19,009 nt of DNA from Gammaproteobacteria bacterium (GTDB lineage: Bacteria; Aquificota; Aquificia; Aquificales; QOAS01), in NCBI GenBank assembly GCA_003972855.1, contig QOAS01000153.1:1-19009 (forward strand), read 5' to 3'. Made by a program: the position numbers and the translations under genes. How positions within the stretch are numbered: the stretch's first letter is position 1; every line of letters starts with the position of its first letter. Shown here in pieces: positions 1 through 7,917 of this stretch. A model generated the notes under the pieces. It was not told the origin of the DNA, did not search any database, and was given only the letters and a program-made list of their open reading frames with translations.

Positions 1-10
1 CCTAAAAAAT

Positions 11-823
11 ATGAAAACTTCCAAAGGAATTTTAAGAAACAGAAATATAACCACCCTTGTTTCCAATTTCCGAAGAGGAACCATTAAAGGGACTTTTCCG
101 CAAATTCAAAAGCTCGGTAAAGGAAACATCCTTACTTCCAAAAAAGACAAAAGGGAAATAAAAAATTCACTCCCCCTTGCGGGAAAGCCGAAAAACGCTT
201 CCTACCTTAAAAGTTACAAGAAACACCTTCCCAATCAAAGGTTAGAAGATTTATTATTACCCCAAATACCCCAAATTGGAAAAGGTAAAGAGGTAGAAGT
301 AAAAAATTTAGTTGCAAAAAATTCCTTTACTAAAGGAGAAAGTATTTCTTTAGATAAAGACAAAAAGAGCAATAATAACACTCAAGCGTTAAGCTTTTTT
401 GATTCCGTAGATAGGTTTTACGAACATATAAGAAACCTAAAAAAGGTTTTTGCTATTAAAAAGGTTACTAAAATTGATTCGGAAAGCCAGAATACAAAAA
501 TCTTTTCCATTAAAATTCCATTGGAAGAAAAAACTATCCTTCAAATTCGTATGGTCAAAGATAACTTTTACGCAAAAATTTTAACTTCCAACGATAAGGT
601 AAACATCATTATGCAAAATTTAAACCAACTCACGCAACAAATAGCCAATTTAGGTTTTTCCAAAACGGTTGTTAGCGTCCAAAGTTTCACCGGTAGCGGA
701 AGTAGCTTTAAGCAAGATAGCCAAAGGAGTAACCGTGATGATAATAAACACAATAATAATGGTGGAAAATTGGAAAGAGTTACCGAAAATAGTAATCGCA
801 TTTCTTTTTCTTTTTACCTCTAA
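11..823 (+). CDS. fliK: FliK-like flagellar hook-length control protein (possibly 5'-partial)
   Basis: This is probably the hook-length control protein, which is exported through the flagellar type III apparatus and switches substrate specificity when the hook is complete. The first ~140 residues are polar, basic and low in structure. Residues ~165-228 fit the FliK C-terminal domain pattern of alternating hydrophobic strands followed by a helix: IPLEEKTILQIRMVKDNFYA, then a segment with NIIMQNLNQLTQQIANLGF and a final VVSVQSF strand. A polar Asn/Lys/Arg-rich tail follows. The gene sits directly upstream of other flagellar genes on the same strand. The frame is open to the left edge of the window and no ribosome binding site precedes the ATG at 11, so the true start may lie outside. 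Sequence conservation is weak, so the assignment rests on the domain pattern plus context. Confidence 0.6.
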   Translation: MKTSKGILRNRNITTLVSNFRRGTIKGTFPQIQKLGKGNILTSKKDKREIKNSLPLAGKPKNASYLKSYKKHLPNQRLEDLLLPQIPQIGKGKEVEVKNLVAKNSFTKGESISLDKDKKSNNNTQALSFFDSVDRFYEHIRNLKKVFAIKKVTKIDSESQNTKIFSIKIPLEEKTILQIRMVKDNFYAKILTSNDKVNIIMQNLNQLTQQIANLGFSKTVVSVQSFTGSGSSFKQDSQRSNRDDNKHNNNGGKLERVTENSNRISFSFYL

Positions 824-2555
824 TATCTTATTCGCCAAGTCTGTAAGCGAGGAAGTTTACAATAAATTACAACATCAGATAGAGATAAAAAACTTCTTAG
901 GAGCTAAAAATTTAGCGGAAAGAATTTTTAAAAAAACAACAGACGCTAAAACCGGAGAAATAACATTCATCCTCTATTGGGAGGCAAGCGGATATTTACA
1001 CTACAAAAGAGGAGAATTCAACAAAATTTTGGAGGATATAGGAGGCTTAAACCTTTATTGGTCTATATTCAAAGATAGGAGGTATTACGAAGATGTTTAC
1101 TTTGAAACTTTAGGAAAACTTTATACTCTTCTTTTTCAATACCGACGGGCAGTAATTTTCTTTATTCAATCTTACCGATTGAAACCCTCTCAACACAAAC
1201 TTTTGGAAATTATCTATGCGACCGAAATGGCTTATTACAACGAAATAAGACCCTATTTGGATTACTCCTTTGTAAAAATGTTACTAAATAGGGTAAAAAA
1301 GGATAAATTGAATATCTTTGAAAGAGCCTTATACCAATTTGAAGTGGGACTTTACAATCTCCTCGTAGGTAAATGCAAAATCGCATACAAAAATTTTAGG
1401 GAATCTTTTGATTTGGACAAAAGTTTTCTAACCGAAGGTCAAGCGGATTTCTTTATGGGTAAGGCTTTGGAATGTTCGGGAGACCTAAAGAGGGCTTATT
1501 TCTACTATAAAAAAGCCTTAACTTTGGTAAAGCACCCTTTATACAAAAAAAATATCCTTTATAGGCTATTTATAGTTTCCGCCAAGCTCAAATTTTACCG
1601 CGAGGCAAATAGCTACTATTTGGGACTTGCCCAATTCGGAGGAATAGAAAATAATCCCTACCTGCAGGAGGCAACACTTTTAATCCCCTCTTTGGGGGAC
1701 TTTAAAAAACACTTTTATTGGAAAAAATCCTACGACCTCTTAGTGTCAAAGATAATGTGGCTCAACATTAACAACGAAAGGGGAAAAAGGGCTTTTCTAT
1801 ACTTTCTCAAAAGGTTTCTCCAAAATGGAAAACTCCACTCGGAATTTTTAACCGCGTGGAAAGTTTTATACCCCCACGAGGTTAAAGGTTTAAAGGTATC
1901 ACCTTCGGGTATTTTACGCTTTGAATTGGAGCAACTGGAGAATTTAAAAACTCTTTGGTTGACCAACAAAGAACTTTTCAAACACTTTTTTGGAGATTAC
2001 GGTTATCTCGCTTTGGGCAAATATTTCTTCCTGAAGGGAAATTGGAATAAAGCTAAAAAGTTTCTAAGCGGAACACGGTTGAAAACGCCTTACAAATTTT
2101 TTGTAGAGGGTGTAATAGAAGCTTACAAAGGAAATCCCCATTTTCTTGAAGCTATATATCCGAGTCTTGAGAAAAAGTATAAAGTTTCCTCCCTTTTTTG
2201 GTTGGGATGGGGATATCTCATACGAGGTAGGTGGGATTTAACCTCCCTCTATTGGGAGGAGTTTTTGCACGAAAGTGTCAGTTTTTCAAACCTATTTTGG
2301 GAAAAATTGTTCGCATCTTATTACCTCGCTTTGCACTACGAAAAACTGAAGCTAACCGATAAGGCGGTGTATTACTACTCCTATTGTTGGGATTTAGCGA
2401 AACGGGTGGATAACTTCAAAGGTTTAAAGAGGTTTATATCCCTAAAACTGGCTCTCCTAAAAGGAGACAAAAATCCAAGTTGGGAATTCTTAAAATTATT
2501 GGATAAAGATTGGCAAAAATTTTTAAAATACCTTCTAATGCGGGGAGGAAATTAA
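738..2555 (+). CDS. secreted TPR-like helical repeat protein in flagellar operon
   Basis: I do not recognise a named family. From the ATG at 738 the product is 605 residues. It has an N-terminal hydrophobic segment (KIVIAFLFLFTSNILFA) ending in a plausible signal peptidase site after LFA, then about 570 residues of helical repeats rich in Tyr, Phe, Trp and Leu. Several resemble TPR units, for example GQADFFMGKALECSGDLKRA and ALGKYFFLKGNWNKAKKFL. It probably sits in the periplasm or on the outer membrane side as a protein-binding scaffold. I chose the start at 738 because AGGAGT at 725-730 lies 7 bases before it; the frame is open upstream to 669, but that region has no ribosome binding site. 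It overlaps the fliK-like gene by 86 bases and ends 3 bases before flgB, so it should be translated with the flagellar genes. Epsilonproteobacterial PflA, a periplasmic TPR flagellar motor protein, is a possible functional analogue, but I see no direct homology. Confidence 0.8.
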   Translation: MIINTIIMVENWKELPKIVIAFLFLFTSNILFAKSVSEEVYNKLQHQIEIKNFLGAKNLAERIFKKTTDAKTGEITFILYWEASGYLHYKRGEFNKILEDIGGLNLYWSIFKDRRYYEDVYFETLGKLYTLLFQYRRAVIFFIQSYRLKPSQHKLLEIIYATEMAYYNEIRPYLDYSFVKMLLNRVKKDKLNIFERALYQFEVGLYNLLVGKCKIAYKNFRESFDLDKSFLTEGQADFFMGKALECSGDLKRAYFYYKKALTLVKHPLYKKNILYRLFIVSAKLKFYREANSYYLGLAQFGGIENNPYLQEATLLIPSLGDFKKHFYWKKSYDLLVSKIMWLNINNERGKRAFLYFLKRFLQNGKLHSEFLTAWKVLYPHEVKGLKVSPSGILRFELEQLENLKTLWLTNKELFKHFFGDYGYLALGKYFFLKGNWNKAKKFLSGTRLKTPYKFFVEGVIEAYKGNPHFLEAIYPSLEKKYKVSSLFWLGWGYLIRGRWDLTSLYWEEFLHESVSFSNLFWEKLFASYYLALHYEKLKLTDKAVYYYSYCWDLAKRVDNFKGLKRFISLKLALLKGDKNPSWEFLKLLDKDWQKFLKYLLMRGGN

Positions 2556-2558
2556 GGC

Positions 2559-2942
2559 ATGGATTTCATGTTTAAAGATATAGCATTTTACAAATCCTTT
2601 TTGGACTTCCTAAAAGTAAAGAATAGAGTTATCGCCAGCAACTTGGCAAATGCGGAAACTCCCTTTTATAAGAGGTTGAAAGTTGAACTTATAAAAGGAG
2701 AAGGAGAAATACCGTTGAAAATCACCCATCCCAAGCATATATCAAACATTCCTCAGAAACCTTTTGAGTACAAAATTTTGCAGGATAAAAGCGGTCTCAC
2801 CGGAGCGGACGAAAACAATGTAAATGTGGAAAAGGAAATGGTTGAGCTGGAAAAGGTAGCCCTTAAATACGAAATGGTTACAAAATTTTTACAGGGCAAA
2901 TTCTCATCGTTGGAAATGGTCATTAAAGGAACGGGAGGTTAA
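2559..2942 (+). CDS. flgB: flagellar proximal rod protein FlgB
   Basis: FlgB is a building block of the proximal flagellar rod in the periplasm, joined to the MS ring through FliE. The 127-residue product has the usual length. It carries the rod-protein N-terminal signature NRVIASNLANAETPFYKR (residues ~22-39) and the family C-terminal pattern NNVNVEKEMVELEKVALKY, which forms the coiled N/C-terminal pair of axial proteins. A strong ribosome binding site (GGGGAGG, 2542-2548) precedes the ATG. The gene follows the TPR-like gene by 3 bases and precedes flgC by 2 bases, the conserved flgB-flgC-fliE-fliF order. Confidence 0.96.
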   Translation: MDFMFKDIAFYKSFLDFLKVKNRVIASNLANAETPFYKRLKVELIKGEGEIPLKITHPKHISNIPQKPFEYKILQDKSGLTGADENNVNVEKEMVELEKVALKYEMVTKFLQGKFSSLEMVIKGTGG

Positions 2943-2944
2943 AA

Positions 2945-3352
2945 ATGGATTTTAAAGTTTTTGATGTAATAGCTTCGGGATTGGAAGCGGAAAGAATAAG
3001 ACTTAACACCATTGCTTCAAACTTGGCAAATATAGAGTCTTACAAAAAAAATGGTAAACCTTACAAGAGGTTGGAGCCTGTGTTTAGGGCAATGGTAAAT
3101 GAAGAAACCTTTAAAAACGGTATAGCAAAGGTAAAGGTGGAAAAAATAGTTCAATCTTCTTATCCCGTTGTAAAAGTTTACGACCCTTCAAACCCTATGG
3201 CGGACAAAGATGGATATGTGGAAAAACCCAATGTCAATATAGTCAAAGAAATGACCGATTTAATAACCGCCAGTAGGATATATCAGGCAAATCTTAATGC
3301 TTTAAACCTAAACAGAGATTTGATTTTGAAAACCCTTGAAATGTGGAGGTAA
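2945..3352 (+). CDS. flgC: flagellar proximal rod protein FlgC
   Basis: FlgC is the second proximal rod protein. The 135-residue product has the expected length, the N-terminal motif RLNTIASNLANIESY (residues ~19-33) followed by GKPYKRLEPVF, and the diagnostic C-terminal block PNVNIVKEMTDLITASRIYQ with the asparagine-rich extension that follows. The middle holds the VKVYDPSNPMADKDGYV segment typical of FlgC. The ribosome binding site GGGAGGT lies just before the ATG, inside the end of flgB. Two bases separate it from flgB and six from fliE, so translational coupling is likely. Confidence 0.97.
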   Translation: MDFKVFDVIASGLEAERIRLNTIASNLANIESYKKNGKPYKRLEPVFRAMVNEETFKNGIAKVKVEKIVQSSYPVVKVYDPSNPMADKDGYVEKPNVNIVKEMTDLITASRIYQANLNALNLNRDLILKTLEMWR

Positions 3353-3358
3353 TAAATT

Positions 3359-3637
3359 ATGCAAGTAAACAATACGGTAGATTTCAAAAATTTCCTTTCC
3401 GAGAAAAAGGAGATAAATAGGAATCCCATAGATGACTTTAAAAATTTCGTCCTATATGTGGATGCGGAAATTAAGAAATCTCAACAATTGAAAAAGGATT
3501 TTCTAAACGGGAAAGATATTCCCATCTATGAAATATTTGTTCAATCCCAAAAGGCTAAAATTTCTTTAGAATTGCTTACAAAATTAAGGGATGAAGCTTT
3601 AAAGGCTTACAATACGGTAATTAATATGAGGATTTAA
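3359..3637 (+). CDS. fliE: flagellar hook-basal body protein FliE
   Basis: FliE is the small adaptor between the MS ring (FliF) and the rod. The 92-residue product matches the family in size and in its C-terminal helix: YEIFVQSQKAKISLELLTKL followed by RDEALKAYNTVINMRI, equivalent to the usual 'eKA...l...vRnK...AYqeImrM' pattern. The N-terminal ~25 residues are variable, as in other FliE proteins. A GGAGG ribosome binding site sits at the end of flgC, and fliF starts 10 bases downstream. Identification depends on the C-terminal motif and on the conserved gene order. Confidence 0.95.
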   Translation: MQVNNTVDFKNFLSEKKEINRNPIDDFKNFVLYVDAEIKKSQQLKKDFLNGKDIPIYEIFVQSQKAKISLELLTKLRDEALKAYNTVINMRI

Positions 3638-3647
3638 GACGAGGGAA

Positions 3648-5165
3648 ATGGAAAAAATTAAGGAATACTGGAATAAATTTCTAAATTGGTATAAAGAACT
3701 GAATTTATGGCAAAAAATAGCGGTAGCAGGTGTTCCCATTTTGGCTACCGCTTCATTGCTATTGGTTGCATATTTTACTACACCTCATCGGGAGGTTTTA
3801 TTTTCAAACTTAGACCCTTCAACTTTGCAGAAGGTTGAATATACCTTAAGCAGGTTGGGGGTTGATTACGAAATAGATTTCAAAAAAGGAACCGTTTTTG
3901 TCCCCGCGGATAAGGTAAACCAACTCAGGATATATTTAACCGAACAGGGTGTAATTTCTCCTGAAAACAAAGTAGGTTTTGAGATTTTTGATAAGCAATC
4001 CTTTACGGTTTCCGATTTTACCCAACAGGTTAACTATTTGAGAGCTTTGGAAGGAGAATTGGAAAGGACTATTAAAGCTATTGACGCGGTGGATGATGTT
4101 AAGGTGAATATCGCCCTTCCCCGGCAATCCATTTTTGCGAGACCTCAAGAGGAACCAAGGGCTTCGGTTCTTCTAAAGTTAAAATCCGGGAAAGATTTAT
4201 CACCCCAACAGGTTAAAGCTATAAGAAATTTGGTAGTGGCTTCGGTAGTAGGTTTAAAACCTCAAAATGTCGTCATAGTAGACCAATACGGGAGAGAGCT
4301 TACTTCTCTTATAGATGACGAAGACAGTTCTATAGGTTTGGCAACAAACCAATTGAAGTTGAAACTACATTACGAAAAGATACTTCAGAAGGAAATAGAA
4401 AATATCCTTTCCAGCGTTGTAGGTTTTGGAAACGCCAAAGTTAAGGTTAGCCTTTATTTAGATTTTTCCAAACACCGAGAGAAAAACTACGAAGTTAATC
4501 CCGATAAAACCGCTATAGTCAGTCAGGAAAAAGAAAAGAAACTTAAGAAAACAGTAGAACCTGTAGGAGTGCCGGGAACGGAATCAAACATTCCTCCCGG
4601 AAAGGGTAAAGGTTCCCAAGCAAAATCCGTGGAAAGTTCAAAGAAGAGTATCACCAACTATGAGGTTTCCTATGTAGAAAAGCTTATAGACGACCCTACG
4701 GTGAGAATTAAAAGGATTTCCGTAGGAGTTATTATCAATTCCTCCGTAAAAGGTGTAGAACCGGAGAAAATTAAACAATTTCTGATAAGTTCGCTGGGAT
4801 TAAACCTTTCCCGAGGGGATAAGGTTTCGGTTGTCGTTCTCCCCTTCAAGGGAAAGGAAGAATTAGAAAAGTTTTTTGCACAAGGGGAGAAAAAAGGGTT
4901 GGATTGGCGCATCTATGCCGGGATAGCGGTTTTATCCGCTATTGTCTTGGGAGCGGTTATATTCTTCTACATTAGGAGGAAGAAAGCGGAAGAAGAACTT
5001 GAAAAGCTGGAAGTTTACGGAGGACTTACCGGAGCGCCTGCGGGAGCCTCTGCAATTCCCGAAAAGGCGGAGGAATCCCTTATCAAAAAACTTTCCAGAT
5101 TGGCAAAAGAAAATCCCGAGCTTTATAAGAAAATTTTGTTGAAGTGGTTGAAAACGCAGGAGTAA
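3648..5165 (+). CDS. fliF: flagellar MS-ring protein FliF
   Basis: FliF assembles the MS ring in the inner membrane, the base on which the rod, export gate and C ring are built. The 505-residue product has two membrane helices, at residues ~24-44 (IAVAGVPILATASLLLVAYF) and ~424-444 (IYAGIAVLSAIVLGAVIFFY). Between them lie ring-building motifs such as VLFSNLDPSTLQKV, FTQQVNYLRALEGELERTI and the run ending ASVLLKLKSGKDLSPQQV. The C-terminal cytoplasmic tail contains ENPELYKKILLKWLK, which matches the FliG-binding end of FliF. The ATG has a GAGGG site 5 bases upstream. fliG does not follow; the next gene encodes an unrelated membrane protein after several in-frame stops. Confidence 0.97.
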   Translation: MEKIKEYWNKFLNWYKELNLWQKIAVAGVPILATASLLLVAYFTTPHREVLFSNLDPSTLQKVEYTLSRLGVDYEIDFKKGTVFVPADKVNQLRIYLTEQGVISPENKVGFEIFDKQSFTVSDFTQQVNYLRALEGELERTIKAIDAVDDVKVNIALPRQSIFARPQEEPRASVLLKLKSGKDLSPQQVKAIRNLVVASVVGLKPQNVVIVDQYGRELTSLIDDEDSSIGLATNQLKLKLHYEKILQKEIENILSSVVGFGNAKVKVSLYLDFSKHREKNYEVNPDKTAIVSQEKEKKLKKTVEPVGVPGTESNIPPGKGKGSQAKSVESSKKSITNYEVSYVEKLIDDPTVRIKRISVGVIINSSVKGVEPEKIKQFLISSLGLNLSRGDKVSVVVLPFKGKEELEKFFAQGEKKGLDWRIYAGIAVLSAIVLGAVIFFYIRRKKAEEELEKLEVYGGLTGAPAGASAIPEKAEESLIKKLSRLAKENPELYKKILLKWLKTQE

Positions 5166-5186
5166 GAATAATAATAACTTAATCTT

Positions 5187-6134
5187 ATGCCTTTAATTTT
5201 AATTTTTTGGGGTAGCGTTGTAACTTTTTTATTCGTATTAGGTTCATTTTTGTTTTTAGCTTTTAAATATATTTCCCAAATAGGTATAGAAACCGTTTGT
5301 TCCATAGATTTTAAATATCTATTCCTTGCCGTAGTTTTATTTTTTCTTTACCACTCCTTTGATATGTTAAGGCTTAAAACTATAGCCAAAGGGTTTGGTA
5401 TTGATTATTCCTATAAATATGCCTATTTAACATCTTTTGTAGCCACCTTTGGCGCAACGGTTACCCCGGCTCACATAGGAGGAGAGTTAATTATTTTTTA
5501 CATGCTCAAAAGGTTAGGAGTAAAAACCCACAAAATTTGGGGAACCATTTTGTTTAAAACCGTTTCGGGATTTTCATTTTTCCTTTTGGCACTTCCTATA
5601 TTCGTGGCATATACAATTTCCAGTCAGGAAGTTTTACAAAAGGTTTTAATTCTCCTTATTATATTTTTGATTTTTTCCATAATTTCTTTACCCCTTGTAA
5701 GGTGGTTCAGAAAGGGTGAAAAAAACAAAAACTTTATTAGAAGAATTAGGTTATACTGCCTAAGTATTATTTACTTCTGGAGGAATAAAAAAGAGGAATT
5801 TTTAAAAGCCTGCTTCTATTCTATCCTTCTTTATATAACCTTTTTAAGCTTCGCCCCCATTCTTATGAAGGCTTTCCACATAGATTTTGATTTATTGGAA
5901 ATATACCTTATTCAGCTTCCTCTAATTTATGCGGTATTTTCAAGCCCTACCCCGGGTGGTAGCGGTGTTGGAGAAGTCGGGGGAGTTGCCATTTTTCACG
6001 GAATAATTCCAGCCGGAGTTATAGGAATATTTGTTATGCTCTGGAGGTTTTTCTCCCAATATTTGGGAGCCATTATCGGTGGAATGGTCTTCCTAACGAT
6101 ACTAATAAAGGATTTGAAAGAAAAAGAAACTTGA
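5187..6134 (+). CDS. UPF0104 / lysylphosphatidylglycerol synthetase TM-region family protein
   Basis: This is a 315-residue polytopic inner-membrane protein with about 7-8 hydrophobic helices. It shows the hallmarks of the UPF0104 (YbhN/AglD, PF03706) family: an FVATFGATVTPAHIGGELI block near residues 75-95, a basic KxxG region after it, and a C-terminal SPTPGGSGVGEVGGVAIF block near residues 250-268. Members include the flippase half of MprF and putative lipid-linked flippases; the substrate here cannot be read from sequence. It begins 21 bases after fliF on the same strand, in the same frame but after four TAA codons, and has no visible ribosome binding site. It may be read through from the flagellar operon or have its own start. 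Its function in lipid or glycan transport is inference. Confidence 0.85.
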   Translation: MPLILIFWGSVVTFLFVLGSFLFLAFKYISQIGIETVCSIDFKYLFLAVVLFFLYHSFDMLRLKTIAKGFGIDYSYKYAYLTSFVATFGATVTPAHIGGELIIFYMLKRLGVKTHKIWGTILFKTVSGFSFFLLALPIFVAYTISSQEVLQKVLILLIIFLIFSIISLPLVRWFRKGEKNKNFIRRIRLYCLSIIYFWRNKKEEFLKACFYSILLYITFLSFAPILMKAFHIDFDLLEIYLIQLPLIYAVFSSPTPGGSGVGEVGGVAIFHGIIPAGVIGIFVMLWRFFSQYLGAIIGGMVFLTILIKDLKEKET

Positions 6135-6138
6135 CCAA

Positions 6139-6164
6139 GGGGGAAGAAATTACTGTTTTCCTCC
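6139..6164. terminator. weak bidirectional hairpin between convergent genes
   Basis: GGGGGAA at 6139-6145 can pair with TTCCTCC at 6158-6164 with one mismatch across a 12-base loop. On the - strand it overlaps the last codons of rpsA and is followed by a pyrimidine-rich stretch (TTTCTTTTTCTTTC), so it is a possible terminator for rpsA. On the + strand the downstream sequence is only moderately T-rich. Confidence 0.4.
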
Positions 6165-7814
6165 CAATTTCGCTTTCAAAATATCCGCCAAGGTAAAGCC
6201 GGCACCTTCGGCGGAAGTAGCCTTTTGAGATACGAATTCTTCAAAGAATTTCCTTTCTTCCGCTTCCTCTTTCTCTCTCATAGAAACCACAACCCTTTGT
6301 TTTTCGGGATTTATGGTCACTATCCTAACTTCAACTTCCTCACCGGGTTTTAATCTTCTCGTCGCCTCCTTCTTAGGCATGAAAGCCTCTACACCGTTTT
6401 CAAACTGTAAGAGGTATCCACCTTTCACTATACCTATAACGGGTAGTTTGACGGTAACATCTTCCCCGTATTTCTCTTTGATTTCCTCGTAAGGATTGGG
6501 TTGTAGCTGTTTTAGTCCCAACCTTATTTGGTCTCTGCTCAATCCGAGAACCATGAATTCCCTTTCTTCACCGACTTTAACGACATCCTCTATGTTTTTA
6601 ACGGGCAACCAGCTTAGGTTTCCTTTGGTAACGAAACCTAAAACTCCGGGTGCGAGTTCAACAATGACCCTGTTATTTTCAATAGAGGTAACTTTTCCTT
6701 TTACCACGGAACCGGCGGGATGGTTATCGTAGTAAGCTTCCCAGGGTTTGGGTTGTGCTTTCTTTATGGACGCCCCTATTCTCTTTCTCTCCTTATCCAG
6801 TCTTGTTATAACAACTTCAACCTTTTGACCTTTTTCAAGTAAATCCTTGGGATGTTCGGGAACTATATTCCACGCTATTTCGGTTTTAGGAACGTAAGCC
6901 TCAACGCCCTCTTCCAGTTCCACAAAGACACCTTTATCTATAAGTCCCACCACGCGGGCGGTATATTTTTCGCCAACTTTGTATTTTTCCTCTACATTCT
7001 CCCAAGGATTGGGTTTTAATTGTTTGAGACTTAAGTAGAGGAATGCGTCATCTTTGCTCCATCCCAATACTTTAGCCTTTAATCTTTCCCCGACTTCCGC
7101 GTAATCAAAGGGATTTCTATTTCTTCCCCAAGATAGTTCCCTTATGGGAATAAAGCCCCTTAGAGCCTTTTTAACGGAAAGGGTAATACCTTTGTTGGGG
7201 TCTATTTTTATAACTTTTCCTTCAACGATATCTCCTTCTTTAATTTGCTTCTTATATTTCTCAATAAGACGTTTCCTTTCCTCTTCTTCCAATTTCTTCT
7301 CGGAAGCGGTTATCCTTAACTGTTTGCCCCTTTGTTTTACATTCAATATGAGAACCTTTACCTTATCTCCTACCTTGTGCTCTTTTACCGCTTCTTGAGC
7401 GGGAACCAACGCCTTAATACCATCTATGGAGATTAGATATCCTACTTTCTTACCGTCCTTTTCTATAACTTTTTCCACCGTTGCTTCAAAAGGTTTAAAC
7501 CTTCCTACCGCACTCTTAATTTCCTCGGTAAGTTTCTTTATCTTTAGGGGTTTTAAAGATAGTTTCGGGTTTTGGAGTTTGTTTGTAATCTTTATCAAAA
7601 CCGCCTCTATTTCGTTCCCTACCTTAAGTTCCTTTCCTTCTTGCCGAACCTCCTCCTTCGGAAGGATAGCCTCTATTTTGTAACCTATGTCTACATAATA
7701 GTTGTTGTCGTCTTCCGCAACAATGGTTCCCTTAACAATTTGTCCCCTTTGAAGTTGGGTTTCTTCTTCTTTTCCCAAATACTCCTCAAGAAGCTTTTCA
7801 AATTCGTTGGTCAT
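6150..7814 (-). CDS. rpsA: 30S ribosomal protein S1
   Basis: S1 binds the 30S subunit and captures mRNA, especially leaders that are structured or have weak Shine-Dalgarno sites. The 554-residue product is close to the 557 of E. coli S1 and contains six S1 (OB-fold) RNA-binding domains, at about residues 21-90, 103-175, 190-270, 275-355, 365-440 and 450-520. Each repeats the pattern 'G..v.G.V..i......V.l..gv.GfvP..el'. It ends with a short tail (GFTLADILKAKLGGKQ). A GGGGGAAG ribosome binding site precedes the ATG. The gene is last in a - strand run after the K+ channel gene but has its own strong promoter. Convergent with the UPF0104 gene, 15 bases apart. Confidence 0.97.
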   Translation of the reverse strand: MTNEFEKLLEEYLGKEEETQLQRGQIVKGTIVAEDDNNYYVDIGYKIEAILPKEEVRQEGKELKVGNEIEAVLIKITNKLQNPKLSLKPLKIKKLTEEIKSAVGRFKPFEATVEKVIEKDGKKVGYLISIDGIKALVPAQEAVKEHKVGDKVKVLILNVKQRGKQLRITASEKKLEEEERKRLIEKYKKQIKEGDIVEGKVIKIDPNKGITLSVKKALRGFIPIRELSWGRNRNPFDYAEVGERLKAKVLGWSKDDAFLYLSLKQLKPNPWENVEEKYKVGEKYTARVVGLIDKGVFVELEEGVEAYVPKTEIAWNIVPEHPKDLLEKGQKVEVVITRLDKERKRIGASIKKAQPKPWEAYYDNHPAGSVVKGKVTSIENNRVIVELAPGVLGFVTKGNLSWLPVKNIEDVVKVGEEREFMVLGLSRDQIRLGLKQLQPNPYEEIKEKYGEDVTVKLPVIGIVKGGYLLQFENGVEAFMPKKEATRRLKPGEEVEVRIVTINPEKQRVVVSMREKEEAEERKFFEEFVSQKATSAEGAGFTLADILKAKLGGKQ

Positions 7815-7862
7815 AACTTCCCCCTTGGTTTGGATTTTTTAAAGAAGTTAGGTTCATTGGAA

Positions 7863-7887
7863 ACCCTTTTATAAACACTGAAAGGGT
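7863..7887 (-). promoter_or_regulatory. inverted repeat at the rpsA transcription start region
   Basis: A perfect 7-bp inverted repeat (ACCCTTT and AAAGGGT) with an 11-base spacer lies just downstream of the rpsA -10 box. The predicted transcription start falls within or beside the first arm, so it could be an operator in the DNA or, if transcription starts slightly earlier, a hairpin at the 5' end of the rpsA leader. Its function is inference. Confidence 0.4.
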
Positions 7888-7888
7888 A

Positions 7889-7917
7889 ATTATATCAAAC
7901 TCTTTTTCTTCCGTCAA
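7889..7917 (-). promoter_or_regulatory. rpsA promoter, -35 TTGACG / 17 bp / -10 TATAAT
   Basis: On the - strand TTGACG (7917-7912) and TATAAT (7894-7889) are separated by exactly 17 bases, a near-consensus housekeeping sigma promoter. The -35 and spacer lie in the last codons of the upstream channel gene, and its TGA stop directly abuts the -10 box. The leader to the rpsA start is about 68 bases. Confidence 0.85.

Noticed and set aside
669..737. Upstream start for the TPR-like protein at 669.
   Set aside because: No ribosome binding site lies before 669 and it would put 23 extra residues before the signal peptide; the site at 725-730 points to 738 (or GTG at 735).
7798..7857. Possible 19-codon upstream ORF on the - strand in the rpsA leader, overlapping the rpsA start out of frame.
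   Set aside because: It has no ribosome binding site and no coding signal beyond chance; an AT-rich leader of this length often contains such an ORF.
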